From assembly GCA_045658965.1 (NCBI GenBank), contig JAZOVZ010000080.1:1-46249 (forward strand): a stretch of DNA of 46,249 nucleotides, written 5' to 3'. The position numbers were made by a program, and so were the translations under genes. The stretch comes from SVQP01 sp045658965. GTDB taxonomy: Bacteria > Bacillota > Clostridia > Oscillospirales > CAG-272. Numbering within the stretch: position 1 is the first letter of the stretch; every line of letters starts with the position of its first letter. Below, one piece after another: positions 32,208 through 40,109 of the stretch. Under the pieces are notes generated by a model. That model searched no databases. It was not told the origin of the DNA and saw nothing but the letters and a program-made list of their open reading frames with translations.

Positions 32208-34085
32208 ATGAAAACACCGACCTGGCAGCGCCCCAAAACCACAAAAGTATATCTTCACCGCCCCTTATCCGAGCGGGTTGCAATTCTGTGCCCGGACTTC
32301 AAGCTTTTAAGCCTTTCTCTTTTGGATAACGGCGTTCACGTCGGGCAGCCCGGTGTCGGGCTGCTGTTTCTTCATGGGCGGGATATGGTCGGCTTTGATT
32401 ACAAGCAGACGCAGTACCGCACAATCGAGTACGGATTGCCCATCTATGAGATCATCGGTCGCGGTGAGGTACTGACGCGCGTAGAGGCGTTTGCGGGGGA
32501 GGAGCGCAATCCCACGATCTATTTTCGCGTAACGCTGAAAAATGACTCCGAGGAACGCGTGCAGAGCAGCATTGGTCTTTTGCCGCGCTCGGGGCAAGAG
32601 AAATATATGGTCAATCAGCATCAGGAGGGCTATAGTCCCTACTGCCCCAACGAGAAGAATTGGTATATGATCAAGCGCACGTGGAAAAGGCTGTCCGACC
32701 ACGTCGCGGCAAGTGATATGGGATACCTGACGATTTGCCCGGAGGGCTTGCGTGCCGATTGGGTCACCGACTCCAAAAACGGCCACAGCTTTGCCGCTGC
32801 CGACTATTTTGAGGTCCGTTACAGCCTCGGCGCGGGAGAGTCCTTGTCCTTCACGGGTGCTATCCGTGCCAAAGAGCCGACCCGGGCGTTTGATTACGAC
32901 CAAAAGCGCGCGGAATGCGTATGCTTTTGGGAGAGGATGCAAGGCAAGATCCGCTATCTGCCCGATACGGAGGATGCACGCTATCTCGGCATTTACCGCC
33001 ATATGGTCATGCAATGCACGCAGATGATGGCGCGCTACGAGGGGCAGGAGCAGATCACGGTGCGCCAAGGAGATATTGCGCGCTTTGTCTGGCCGTATGA
33101 GGGCGTGCAGGTGCTGCTCAATCTGGAAAGGGCAGGTATCACGGAGTATAGTGCCAATGCGTACAGAGGGTATTTCGACCGCTGGCTGGTGCGTACGGGG
33201 GATGACCGAGGCAAGATAGGCAGCAACGCGGGCTGGGAGAATTTTACGGGCTCGGTGCTCTGGGGGCTTTCCGAGCATCTTAAAAGAACCGAAAATCCCG
33301 AGGAATTTGCAGAATTTTTCCCCTATCTCATTCTCATGCGCGACTGGATCGAGCGAAGAAGACAGGAGAGTCGCACCGAGGGCTACTGCGGCATTTTCCC
33401 CTGCGGCAAGGGGAGTGATTGGAGTGAGAGCGGACAGTTCTGGACGTTTACCGACAGCCACAACTGTATGGCACTCGCCTCTATGTGCGAGGTGCTGAAG
33501 AAATACGGCTCCGAGGAGTACGCCGCCACCAAGGCGATGCTGGATGACTACAGTCAAGTGATTATCAATATCCGCGACGAGCTGTTTTGCGGACATGAGA
33601 ACGACGAGGCATATATTCTGCCTCACATGCTGGGGGTTCCCTTTGAGGACAGCGAAAATTACAGCTACTATACCGACGGCGCGCCCTATCTGCTCTATAC
33701 CGGCTTTATTGAGCCGGATAGCGCGATCCGACGCAAAATGGAAGCCTTTTTCCGCGGTCGCGGTCAGTTTGAAAAGGGGCTGACGGGACGCATGACCAGC
33801 TGCGCGAGTATGTGGGATGAGGCATATTTCGGCGGATATGGCGACGTGTGGTATACCATGCAGAGCGAGACCTATTGGATCCGGGCGTGGTGCGCCTCGG
33901 GCGAGCGCGAGAAGGCTTTGGAGACTTTGGAGGCTTGCCTGACCTACGGTATGAGCCGTGAATGCATTGCCGCCGAGCGGTATTGCTCCATCAATCCGTG
34001 GTATAATCCGTGGCAGCCCAACGGCAGCGGAAGCTCACGCGTCATTGAGATGATGCAGACGTATTTTGGCGTCAAAACCACGTAA
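32208..34085 (+). CDS. Six-hairpin glycosidase-like protein
   Basis: A 625-residue cytosolic protein. The first 240 residues are a beta-rich domain, and residues about 255-600 are an all-helical (alpha/alpha)6 barrel like those of GH15/GH63/GH78-type enzymes (FVWPYEGVQVLLNLERAG, GWENFTGSVLWGLSEH, DSHNCMALASMCEVL, SETYWIRAWCASGEREKALE). Acidic residues in the barrel could be catalytic, but I cannot pick them with confidence, and the GH family is not certain. AAGGAAGG lies 6 nt before the ATG. It probably shares a transcript with the SLOG gene and ends at a terminator at 34114. Confidence 0.7.
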   Translation: MKTPTWQRPKTTKVYLHRPLSERVAILCPDFKLLSLSLLDNGVHVGQPGVGLLFLHGRDMVGFDYKQTQYRTIEYGLPIYEIIGRGEVLTRVEAFAGEERNPTIYFRVTLKNDSEERVQSSIGLLPRSGQEKYMVNQHQEGYSPYCPNEKNWYMIKRTWKRLSDHVAASDMGYLTICPEGLRADWVTDSKNGHSFAAADYFEVRYSLGAGESLSFTGAIRAKEPTRAFDYDQKRAECVCFWERMQGKIRYLPDTEDARYLGIYRHMVMQCTQMMARYEGQEQITVRQGDIARFVWPYEGVQVLLNLERAGITEYSANAYRGYFDRWLVRTGDDRGKIGSNAGWENFTGSVLWGLSEHLKRTENPEEFAEFFPYLILMRDWIERRRQESRTEGYCGIFPCGKGSDWSESGQFWTFTDSHNCMALASMCEVLKKYGSEEYAATKAMLDDYSQVIINIRDELFCGHENDEAYILPHMLGVPFEDSENYSYYTDGAPYLLYTGFIEPDSAIRRKMEAFFRGRGQFEKGLTGRMTSCASMWDEAYFGGYGDVWYTMQSETYWIRAWCASGEREKALETLEACLTYGMSRECIAAERYCSINPWYNPWQPNGSGSSRVIEMMQTYFGVKTT

Positions 34086-34113
34086 ATTTGCTTTTTGGCT
34101 ATATAAACAAAAT

Positions 34114-34143
34114 GACCCTCGACGGATGATTTCGTCGAGGGTC
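34114..34143 (+). terminator. Terminator of the glycosidase gene
   Basis: Perfect 11-bp stem GACCCTCGACG / CGTCGAGGGTC with a 8-nt loop, followed by a moderate T-rich tail. Confidence 0.75.
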
Positions 34144-34165
34144 GTTGCTTTGCTTGATTGGGTGT

Positions 34166-34205
34166 AAAAACGAAAAGAGAGGGCAAGCCCTCTCTTTTCG
34201 TTTTT
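34166..34205. terminator. Strong bidirectional terminator, ancestral tRNA-Pro terminator
   Basis: A 19-bp perfect stem (AAAAACGAAAAGAGAGGGC and complement) with T-runs on both sides. On the minus strand it follows directly on the tRNA-Pro 3' fragment at 34207-34225, so it is most likely the original terminator of the tRNA gene before insertions split it. Confidence 0.8.
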
Positions 34206-34206
34206 A

Positions 34207-34225
34207 TGGTCGGAGTGACAGGATT
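34207..34225 (-). repeat. First att copy: 19-bp tRNA-Pro 3' end
   Basis: TGGTCGGAGTGACAGGATT is identical to the end of the larger fragment at 34474-34492. Between the two copies are 248 bp with palindromes but no gene. It looks like the remnant of an earlier insertion in the same tRNA gene. Confidence 0.75.
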
Positions 34226-34473
34226 ACATGTTTTTCACTCAACCTCGCGTTGCCCTCGCGGAAAACATAGTCGAGTGAGGGATCTCGATACACTCGATCC
34301 CTCATTCTCCTTGTTTTCACGCTTTTTTGCGGATCAAACGATACTCAATCGTTTGATCTCGCAAAACCCATGAACCCGAACGATGCTTCGGGGTTTTAGA
34401 GATCGTAGGTTCGGATTTTGGCACGACGGACAAAAAAGCAAAGGAGAGGATTTTTTCCTCCCCTTTACATTTT

Positions 34474-34520
34474 TGGTCGGAGTGACAGGATTCGAACCTG
34501 CGACCTCATGGACCCGAACC
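34474..34520 (-). pseudogene. Truncated tRNA-Pro (CGG), 3' half; left attachment site
   Basis: On the minus strand this reads GGTTCGGGTCCATG, then variable loop, T-arm (GCAGG TTCGAAT CCTGT), acceptor CACTCCG, A and CCA. The anticodon loop TTCGGGT gives anticodon CGG. The 5' half is missing: the upstream strand (TTACGG instead of a CATGG stem) and everything beyond has no D-arm or acceptor. Homology stops in the anticodon arm, which is where tyrosine integrases usually cross over. An imperfect terminator hairpin at 34438-34466 follows it. Confidence 0.88.
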
Positions 34521-34770
34521 GTAAAAGCCTTGTAAAATAAGGACTTTCGGGTGATTTTCAGTGCTTTTGTATCGGAAATCGGTGCTTTCCAAGGCTACCC
34601 AACGCACAATGTCCACGTAGTCCGAAGCCGTAGATGGTCAAAGGTGTGGTCAAGCCGCTTCTACCATAATTCCTGTCGCCCATCATCAGACCAAGACGTT
34701 CCTATCTTCTGCCGATAGTATACCATATTTTCGCTACAATTGCAAGTCCCTTTTCAAAACAGCAAATATT

Positions 34771-34800
34771 GAGGTGCAGTAGTCAAAGAAAAAGCCCTGC
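34771..34800 (+). repeat. Element repeat, copy 1 (AGTCAAAGAAAAAGCC)
   Basis: GGTGCAGTAGTCAAAGAAAA and the following AGCCCTGCG. Related copies are at 36472-36492 and 36835-36860, and a more distant one at about 45961-45982. Copies 1 and 2 bracket the cargo genes. No gene is seen in 34521-34960. Confidence 0.55.
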
Positions 34801-34961
34801 GAAAAATTTGAATTTCTTTCGAAAAAGATCTGGTCTTTCGTCCCCTTCTGTGGTATTGTTGTGTGCTAACAGGAGGTACAGCCTATTAAATTAAAAAGAA
34901 TAGTATCATCAAAAGCATTATAGAGATTATCGAGCTTGCACGAAATAGCGTGGTTCAAGGC

Positions 34962-34990
34962 TTTACAACAGCAATGTTTTATGATATAAT
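34962..34990 (+). promoter_or_regulatory. Sigma-A promoter of the cargo genes
   Basis: TTTACA (34962-34967) and TATAAT (34985-34990), 17 bp apart, 43 bp before the first cargo gene. Confidence 0.85.
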
Positions 34991-35033
34991 TATAGGGCAT
35001 ATTATAATCAAATCATGATATTGGAGGACCAAA

Positions 35034-35459
35034 ATGGGACAGTACGATTTCACCTATGAGTTTCCAACCGACTTCGATAAACGCATAGTTCAGATTCTAC
35101 AACAAAAAACTGCAGGGGCACAATTATCTGCGGCGTTTAAGGCATGTAGTTATGAATATGAAAAAATGGGTCTTGCTTATTATGCCGGCATGAGAGGTGA
35201 TGTATGGGACAAATATGCACTTGATTTTACCATTGAGGGAAGCAAGGAACACATTACCCTCTTGAAAAATCGTATTCGAGACGTTGATGATGCAATATCA
35301 AAAGCACTGCGCCCCAGCATATCGGGGTTTGTTGTTCGGGAAATTCTATTTTTAGAAAATGAAGAGGATACACCCTTTCCTGCATCTGATGATGACAGAT
35401 TGAATGCAGACATTGCAACAGCAAATGTTATACTGACCGATTTGATTAGAATATTTTGA
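35034..35459 (+). CDS. Cargo gene 1: hypothetical soluble protein
   Basis: A 141-residue acidic protein I do not recognise. No signal peptide or membrane helix. It has aromatic N-terminal beta strands (YDFTYEFPTDF), a helical centre and a clear amphipathic C-terminal helix. The ATG follows TTGGAGGACC, a strong ribosome binding site. It is the first gene of a compact four-gene set that ends in two hairpins at 36381-36447. Base composition is more AT-rich than the transfer genes, so the set is probably a recently acquired cargo. A defence or toxin-antitoxin role is possible but unsupported. Confidence 0.65.
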   Translation: MGQYDFTYEFPTDFDKRIVQILQQKTAGAQLSAAFKACSYEYEKMGLAYYAGMRGDVWDKYALDFTIEGSKEHITLLKNRIRDVDDAISKALRPSISGFVVREILFLENEEDTPFPASDDDRLNADIATANVILTDLIRIF

Positions 35460-35460
35460 T

Positions 35461-35619
35461 ATGGAACTGCATAATAAACAACAAACCGAAGATAGAGTCA
35501 TTTGTATAGTTGCTGCGTCGGTAATTCTTGTTGGAACTGTCGCGTGGTTTGTGTTAATGGAAATCTATCTTGGGGATAGGAGCGGTAAGAAGAAAAAGAG
35601 GCAAGCTAAGAAAGGATAA
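35461..35619 (+). CDS. Cargo gene 2: small single-helix membrane protein
   Basis: A 52-residue protein starting one base after the stop of the previous gene, so it is likely translated by coupling. Residues about 13-34 form one membrane helix (VICIVAASVILVGTVAWFVL), and the tail is very basic (SGKKKKRQAKKG). The N-terminus is charged and polar, so a short N-out or N-in orientation cannot be fixed beyond the basic tail, which should stay in the cytosol. No family recognised. Confidence 0.5.
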   Translation: MELHNKQQTEDRVICIVAASVILVGTVAWFVLMEIYLGDRSGKKKKRQAKKG

Positions 35620-35622
35620 TAC

Positions 35623-36039
35623 ATGAAGTTATTAGGAATTATTACTTTACTTATCGGTATAATTATATTTTTTATTGATATGTATCTACTGTTTGTCTCT
35701 ATTGGCTTCAGAAAAAAGAATTGGTGCAAATGCAAAGGGTATTTAATAGATTCTGTCCAATACAAGGATAAATATGTCGGTGGTAAAGCAGGGCGTTTTT
35801 ACAAACGTTATCTGGACTATACCTACAGATACAAGGTGAATGGAAAAGACTATACCGTTTCCGGTGGCGTTCCCGGAACCAAAGCAAACATGAACTCCGT
35901 GGTAGACGTTATTTATCAGAAAAATAATCCGAAATATGCCTACATTCATAAATTGACAATTCCCATGCAGCCAATTATTGTAGCTTTGCTGTGTCCGCTA
36001 TGGATTGCAGCGTGCATATTGGGAATCAGTCTGCTCTAA
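35623..36039 (+). CDS. Cargo gene 3: DUF3592-like membrane protein
   Basis: A 138-residue protein with one membrane helix at each end (about 3-27 and 112-137). Between them is a beta domain with LDYTYRYKVNGKDYTV and VVDVIYQKNNPKYAYI, the layout of DUF3592 proteins (helix, YxYxVxGxxY, VxVxYxxxNP, helix). Function unknown. It starts 3 bp after the small membrane protein gene and has AAAGGA before its ATG. Confidence 0.65.
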   Translation: MKLLGIITLLIGIIIFFIDMYLLFVSIGFRKKNWCKCKGYLIDSVQYKDKYVGGKAGRFYKRYLDYTYRYKVNGKDYTVSGGVPGTKANMNSVVDVIYQKNNPKYAYIHKLTIPMQPIIVALLCPLWIAACILGISLL

Positions 36040-36068
36040 AAAGTGAAAGATTGGGAGGCGATCAGAAA

Positions 36069-36314
36069 ATGAAAGAGATTAGTCTCGCACAAATATCAAG
36101 GAATTTTCTCTCCAGATACAAGGTGTACCGTTACAGAATGGTGAAAGTATCAGATATGGACGATCAATCTGTTATTCGTGCGTGTCATTGGTATTGTGAG
36201 GAAAATAACTTAACGGACGAATTCAAAGAGTATCGTGAAACTGCAGAACAAGACGCGAAGGTACATCATGTGCATGAGGTAATTGCCATCTGCGACGAGT
36301 GCGGTAGCGAATAA
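36069..36314 (+). CDS. Cargo gene 4: hypothetical protein with CxxC end
   Basis: An 81-residue protein I do not recognise. It is helical and basic at the start and ends in ICDECGSE, a CxxC pair that could bind metal together with the His residues of KVHHVHE just before it. GGGAGG lies 10 nt before the ATG at 36069; the longer frame from 35991 overlaps the previous gene and has no such site. Last gene of the cargo set. Confidence 0.55.
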   Translation: MKEISLAQISRNFLSRYKVYRYRMVKVSDMDDQSVIRACHWYCEENNLTDEFKEYRETAEQDAKVHHVHEVIAICDECGSE

Positions 36315-36380
36315 ATGAGGTTTTGGGTGTATCGGAAACTCTCTAAATTAGCCGCCAATCATTCGACGACTACCACAAGG

Positions 36381-36447
36381 AAAGGCGACACCTTATCGGG
36401 TGCCGCCTTTATAAGAATCAGCCCTCATTCCACACGGAGCGAGGGCT
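36381..36447 (+). terminator. Two hairpins ending the cargo set
   Basis: AAAGGCGACACC / GGGTGCCGCCTTT (36381-36410) and AGCCCTC / GAGGGCT (36420-36447) follow the last cargo gene. Both have short T-rich tails. Confidence 0.65.
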
Positions 36448-36471
36448 TTCTCACCCATCAAAAAGCGCGTC

Positions 36472-36492
36472 TCTGTAGTCAAAGAAAAGGCT
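36472..36492 (+). repeat. Element repeat, copy 2
   Basis: CTGTAGTCAAAGAAAAGGCT, right after the cargo terminators. See copy 1 at 34771. Confidence 0.55.
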
Positions 36493-36712
36493 ATCGGCGC
36501 AAACGTGGTTTGTGAGTATGAAATATACCAAACCAAACCTCAAACACAGAATTGCATTTTTGAGGCTCAAATTTACAGTTTCCTTTTTCAGCCTTCCGTG
36601 CAAACGGCTCGAAAATACCCGAAAAGCCTTAAAAATAAAGCCTTTTGTGCTATTTCGTGCAAAATCGTGATTTCGGATAAATGGTAGAGAGAAAATATCA
36701 GAGCTGGCCTTG

Positions 36713-36972
36713 CCGACATTTTGTCGGTTAGCTCACAATGTTTCTGACCGTCCGCTTTCAAGGCCTCATTTTGAGGCTTTGAAACCAAAGCAAGTCCTCA
36801 TTTTGAGGACTTGAAAACGAACCGCAAAAATTGAGCCTCTGTAATCAAAGAAAAAGCCTCGGCGAGGGCATCGAAAATCAATGGGTCATTTTGACCCACT
36901 GATATTTGTGTTTCTCCCCTTTGTCCGAAATCTGCAGAAGCCGATTTTCAAGTGGCCATTTTGACCACTTGA
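36713..36972. other. Array of five hairpins with a common CATTTTG apex
   Basis: Five palindromes at 36713-36727, 36756-36784, 36791-36812, 36877-36903 and 36948-36972 all close on (T)CATTTTG(A), while their stems differ: CCGACA/TGTCGG, TTTCAAGGCCTCA/TGAGGC-TTTGAAA, CAAGTCCTCA/TGAGGACTTG, a TGGGTCA/TGACCCA one and a CAAGTGG/CCACTTG one. A copy of the element repeat lies at 36835-36860. No gene is present from 36315 to 37061. It sits directly before the RNA-polymerase-like gene. Possible roles are an origin or single-strand initiation site, protein-binding RNA or DNA hairpins, or promoters for the element's own polymerase. Confidence 0.75.
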
Positions 36973-37061
36973 TTTCTCCGCCCGGAATTCACAAAGAGTT
37001 CCTTGAAAAAAGTCGCACAATATGGTAAAATAAAAGCATCAGATCAGAAGGAGGTGTTATA

Positions 37062-39962
37062 ATGGCGACGAAAAAATATGAAAGCATGCGCATCATGTCC
37101 CTTGAGGGCAGTATGCTTTGTAAAGGTGATGTCTTCACCGCTACCAAGGACGGAAAGCCCGATCCCCAAGCTTTTCGAGGCATTCTCGACGAGAGTCTTG
37201 ATACCTTGAAGCTCGCAGAGGTGTACGCTCGGCACGAGGACGAGATCGGCTATCCATATCTCGATGGCAAGAAGCGATTCTGCCGCGCCGTTGTGAACCT
37301 TTCATTCAACCGCGCGATCAAGGTATACGAGTCCTACGGCAACCGCTATGTTCTGAACGGATACGAGGTTACCGATGAGGATATGGAAGACCACGTCTGC
37401 TTTTGTATGGTAGGCAATCAGCCCACGCTCATTGCCATAGACGTCTCTTACCGAGAGGACAGAGGATATGCCCCTGTGGAAGAACCGTTGCCGGATGCCT
37501 TACTCGGCAAGTATTTCAAATACGATGCCGAAACGCGCTCGTACAAGCGAAGCGACAAGGCCATCCCCACAGACGTGACCTGTCAGGAGATCCGTGAACA
37601 CCTCTATACTCACGGCTTTGATATCGACGGCATCCACTACGTTCGCTACAAGCGAAGCGCGGGAGCGAGCCGTGACGGTCGATGTCTTTTTATTGCCGAG
37701 CCGTTGTATGCGGATATGATGGCGTGGAGCTCCTGCGACCTCTCTGCGGATAGGGCATCCGACCAAGCCTCTTGGCAGGCGTATATCGCGCTCACACTCA
37801 GTAGCATCGAAAATATCATCAAGCTTCCGAAGAAGTCGATCCTCATCATTCGTGACCGAGTCAGCCGCTTTACCGAGAATGTGGTATGCGTCAAGGAAAA
37901 CCACGCTCACGATCTCAGGGCAGAGGAAGAAGAAACCGAGATCGAAAACGTTATCTGGGACGGCGAAGCTCTGCTGGATGCAAGCGTGTTCTATGAGAAC
38001 GGATATAACGACCACGGAATGATGCTCCTGCGCAACCGTTTCTTCAAGACCTGCGCCTTCAACACTAACCTGCAGGATTGGTTCTTCGATAACGATATCA
38101 CGCAGATAAGCCAGCTCGCAGGCTATACCACGGCGAGAGATATCAAGGACGTCAAGCTGGTCATCACCGAGAGCAGCGTGAAGTATCTCAAGTTCATGCC
38201 CAAGGATATGCCCTTTGAGGAAAAGTGCAAGCGCTTCCTCGACGCACTTTACGAGGGCAAGAACACATCCACCTTCGGTGTGGTCAAGGCTGATCACGAT
38301 GCTCCCTTGATGGATGGATTGATGGCGCACACCAACTATCAGCTTCTCAACACCCTCGGGCTTACCCGTGAGGGTATCGGCAAGCTCCTTGAACCGTCCT
38401 TCAACTATCTGCAGGATATGCTGGACAGGTCGCCCGTTCTGCGTTATCAGATCAACATGACCACCGACCACGCAACCATTGCAGAAAAGGAATTGCCCGA
38501 CCTTGCCAAGTACCGTCGGGATACGGTGCTGGATATGACCTGCCGCACGCCGCTGTTTGAGCAGACCGAGTTCTACAAATCCTTCCGTAGCGATACCACG
38601 AAGTATTTCAAGAGAAGGCTGAGAAAAGGACGAGTTGCCGTCTGCGGTAACTATCAGGTTCTGTTCGGCAACGCCTATGAGTTCCTCTTGGCACTCACCG
38701 ACGAAAGCTACGAGCCGACCGAATCCTCCTCCCTTGAGGATGGGCAGGTCTGCACCACGGGCTTCGCTCACGGCGAGATGGTGCTCTGCGCACGAAGCCC
38801 TCACATCACCATGGGCAATCTCTACCTCGCGCGGAACACGCACAGCTACGATCTTCTGCGGTATTTCAATCTCACGCCCAACATCATTTGCGTGAATGCG
38901 ATTGAAAGCAATATCCAGCAGAGGCTCAACGGTTGCGATTACGACTCCGACTCCATGCTCGTCACCAATGACGAATGGATCGTAAACGGTGTGGTCAACG
39001 CATACGATATTCTCAAAGTTCCCGTATGCAAGGCAGAGCCTGTCGGTAAGACCGATTACGTCAACACACCGAAAAGCCTTGCAAAGCTCGACCAGACCAT
39101 TGCAAAGAACAAGATCGGCGAGATCGTTAACCTCTCCCAATTCCTTAACTGTTTATTGTGGGATGGATTCTTCACCGAGCAGGGCGAGCATCACCCGATG
39201 GATATCTATCACGACATCTGCATCCTCGCCGTACTGTCGGGCATGGAGATCGACAAGGCAAAGCGTTTGTACTCTGCCGATTCCACAAAGGTGCTCTCAC
39301 GCCTACGCCATTACCGTCAGAACTACAAGAGGGATCACGGCGGCAATCTGCCTGCATTCTACAAGTATATCGTGGGCGATGAAACGCCCGACGTTGGTGA
39401 GAACAGCGCTCACCTTGAAGCGCCCATGGCTTTCGTTCACGACGCGGTGGATGCCTTCCCCGGCAGAGCAGCTTACACAAAGACGCTCTCTCTGTCAGAT
39501 CTCTTTGAGCTTGATGCAAGCGATGCAGGCGCAAACGATACCCACAAGAAGCAGAATATTATCAAAGCGGTCAAGGAGGCTCACACCAAGATCACGGCGA
39601 TGCAAACTGCCATGAAGGATGCCGACGATGACGAGAAGCTCATCCTCTGCGATGAGGCGAATGAGGTATATCAGACCTGCCTCAAAATCGTTTCCAAGAA
39701 CGTGGTCAACGACCATATCCTCTGCATGCTTCTTGACGAGATCGATCATCCCGATAAATCGAAATATGATATCAAGTCGGCGCGGTATCTGCTCTTCGCA
39801 AGCCTGCTCTACGAGGACAACCGCAGGCTTCTTTCCAAAATCAAAACGGTCGAGGGCTTCGAGCCTTATGACCTCGTCAGAGTGGATCCCGAAATCGTTC
39901 CCGAAGGATACCGCACGGAAAACATCTACGGTTTTCCTCATGCACACATGCTGATCAAATAA
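37062..39962 (+). CDS. RNA-polymerase-like (QDE-1/YonO superfamily) protein
   Basis: A 966-residue protein encoded on the element. Its core shows the order of conserved pieces found in the double-psi beta-barrels of eukaryotic RdRPs and of YonO: a basic strand KRRLRKGRVAV (517-527) then VLFGNAYEF (533-541), an EDGQV stretch before GEMVLCARSPH (571-581) and TMGNLYLAR, then LNGCDYDSDSML (622-633). D626, D628 and D630 match the metal-binding Asp triad of DxDGD; Gly is replaced by Ser629. The N-terminal 500 residues and the C-terminal 300 residues match nothing I know. It could transcribe the element or prime its replication. AAGGAGG lies 9 nt before the ATG. It is followed by a terminator and a winged-helix gene. 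Confidence 0.78.
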   Translation: MATKKYESMRIMSLEGSMLCKGDVFTATKDGKPDPQAFRGILDESLDTLKLAEVYARHEDEIGYPYLDGKKRFCRAVVNLSFNRAIKVYESYGNRYVLNGYEVTDEDMEDHVCFCMVGNQPTLIAIDVSYREDRGYAPVEEPLPDALLGKYFKYDAETRSYKRSDKAIPTDVTCQEIREHLYTHGFDIDGIHYVRYKRSAGASRDGRCLFIAEPLYADMMAWSSCDLSADRASDQASWQAYIALTLSSIENIIKLPKKSILIIRDRVSRFTENVVCVKENHAHDLRAEEEETEIENVIWDGEALLDASVFYENGYNDHGMMLLRNRFFKTCAFNTNLQDWFFDNDITQISQLAGYTTARDIKDVKLVITESSVKYLKFMPKDMPFEEKCKRFLDALYEGKNTSTFGVVKADHDAPLMDGLMAHTNYQLLNTLGLTREGIGKLLEPSFNYLQDMLDRSPVLRYQINMTTDHATIAEKELPDLAKYRRDTVLDMTCRTPLFEQTEFYKSFRSDTTKYFKRRLRKGRVAVCGNYQVLFGNAYEFLLALTDESYEPTESSSLEDGQVCTTGFAHGEMVLCARSPHITMGNLYLARNTHSYDLLRYFNLTPNIICVNAIESNIQQRLNGCDYDSDSMLVTNDEWIVNGVVNAYDILKVPVCKAEPVGKTDYVNTPKSLAKLDQTIAKNKIGEIVNLSQFLNCLLWDGFFTEQGEHHPMDIYHDICILAVLSGMEIDKAKRLYSADSTKVLSRLRHYRQNYKRDHGGNLPAFYKYIVGDETPDVGENSAHLEAPMAFVHDAVDAFPGRAAYTKTLSLSDLFELDASDAGANDTHKKQNIIKAVKEAHTKITAMQTAMKDADDDEKLILCDEANEVYQTCLKIVSKNVVNDHILCMLLDEIDHPDKSKYDIKSARYLLFASLLYEDNRRLLSKIKTVEGFEPYDLVRVDPEIVPEGYRTENIYGFPHAHMLIK

Positions 39963-39980
39963 CAGAAAAACCACACTCAC

Positions 39981-40012
39981 GAGTGTCGAGAAATTCTCTC
40001 GGCACTCTTTTT
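39981..40012 (+). terminator. Terminator after the polymerase-like gene
   Basis: Stem GAGTGTCGAGA / TCTCGGCACTC with a 5-nt loop and five T residues. Confidence 0.85.
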
Positions 40013-40109
40013 CTTTGTGGGGCTTGCCCCACACCCCACTCAAAACTTTCTTGAAAGAAAGTTTCGAGACTTCAAAGAACTTCAACACAAAAAATATGGA
40101 GGTAGTTTA

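Noticed and set aside
34474..34520. Functional tRNA gene
   Set aside because: Only the 3' half is present; acceptor 5' strand and D-arm are missing.
34880..34930. Short peptide gene after an AGGAGG site
   Set aside because: The site is followed by ATT rather than a normal start codon and only about a dozen codons before a stop; a decayed gene start at most.
37500..39140. Minus-strand open frame of 546 codons inside the polymerase-like gene
   Set aside because: Shadow frame. The plus-strand frame has a ribosome binding site, terminator and conserved motifs.
37062..39962. Standard plasmid replication initiator (RepA/RepB) or primase-helicase
   Set aside because: No Rep nickase HUH motif, no Walker A/B, no AEP or Toprim motif. 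The DYDSD region with its preceding GEMVLCARSPH segment fits the RNA-polymerase fold better.
40017..40109. N-terminal extension of the winged-helix protein
   Set aside because: The extra 31 codons lack a ribosome binding site and read through a palindromic leader; GGAGG just before the TTG at 40110 sets the start there.
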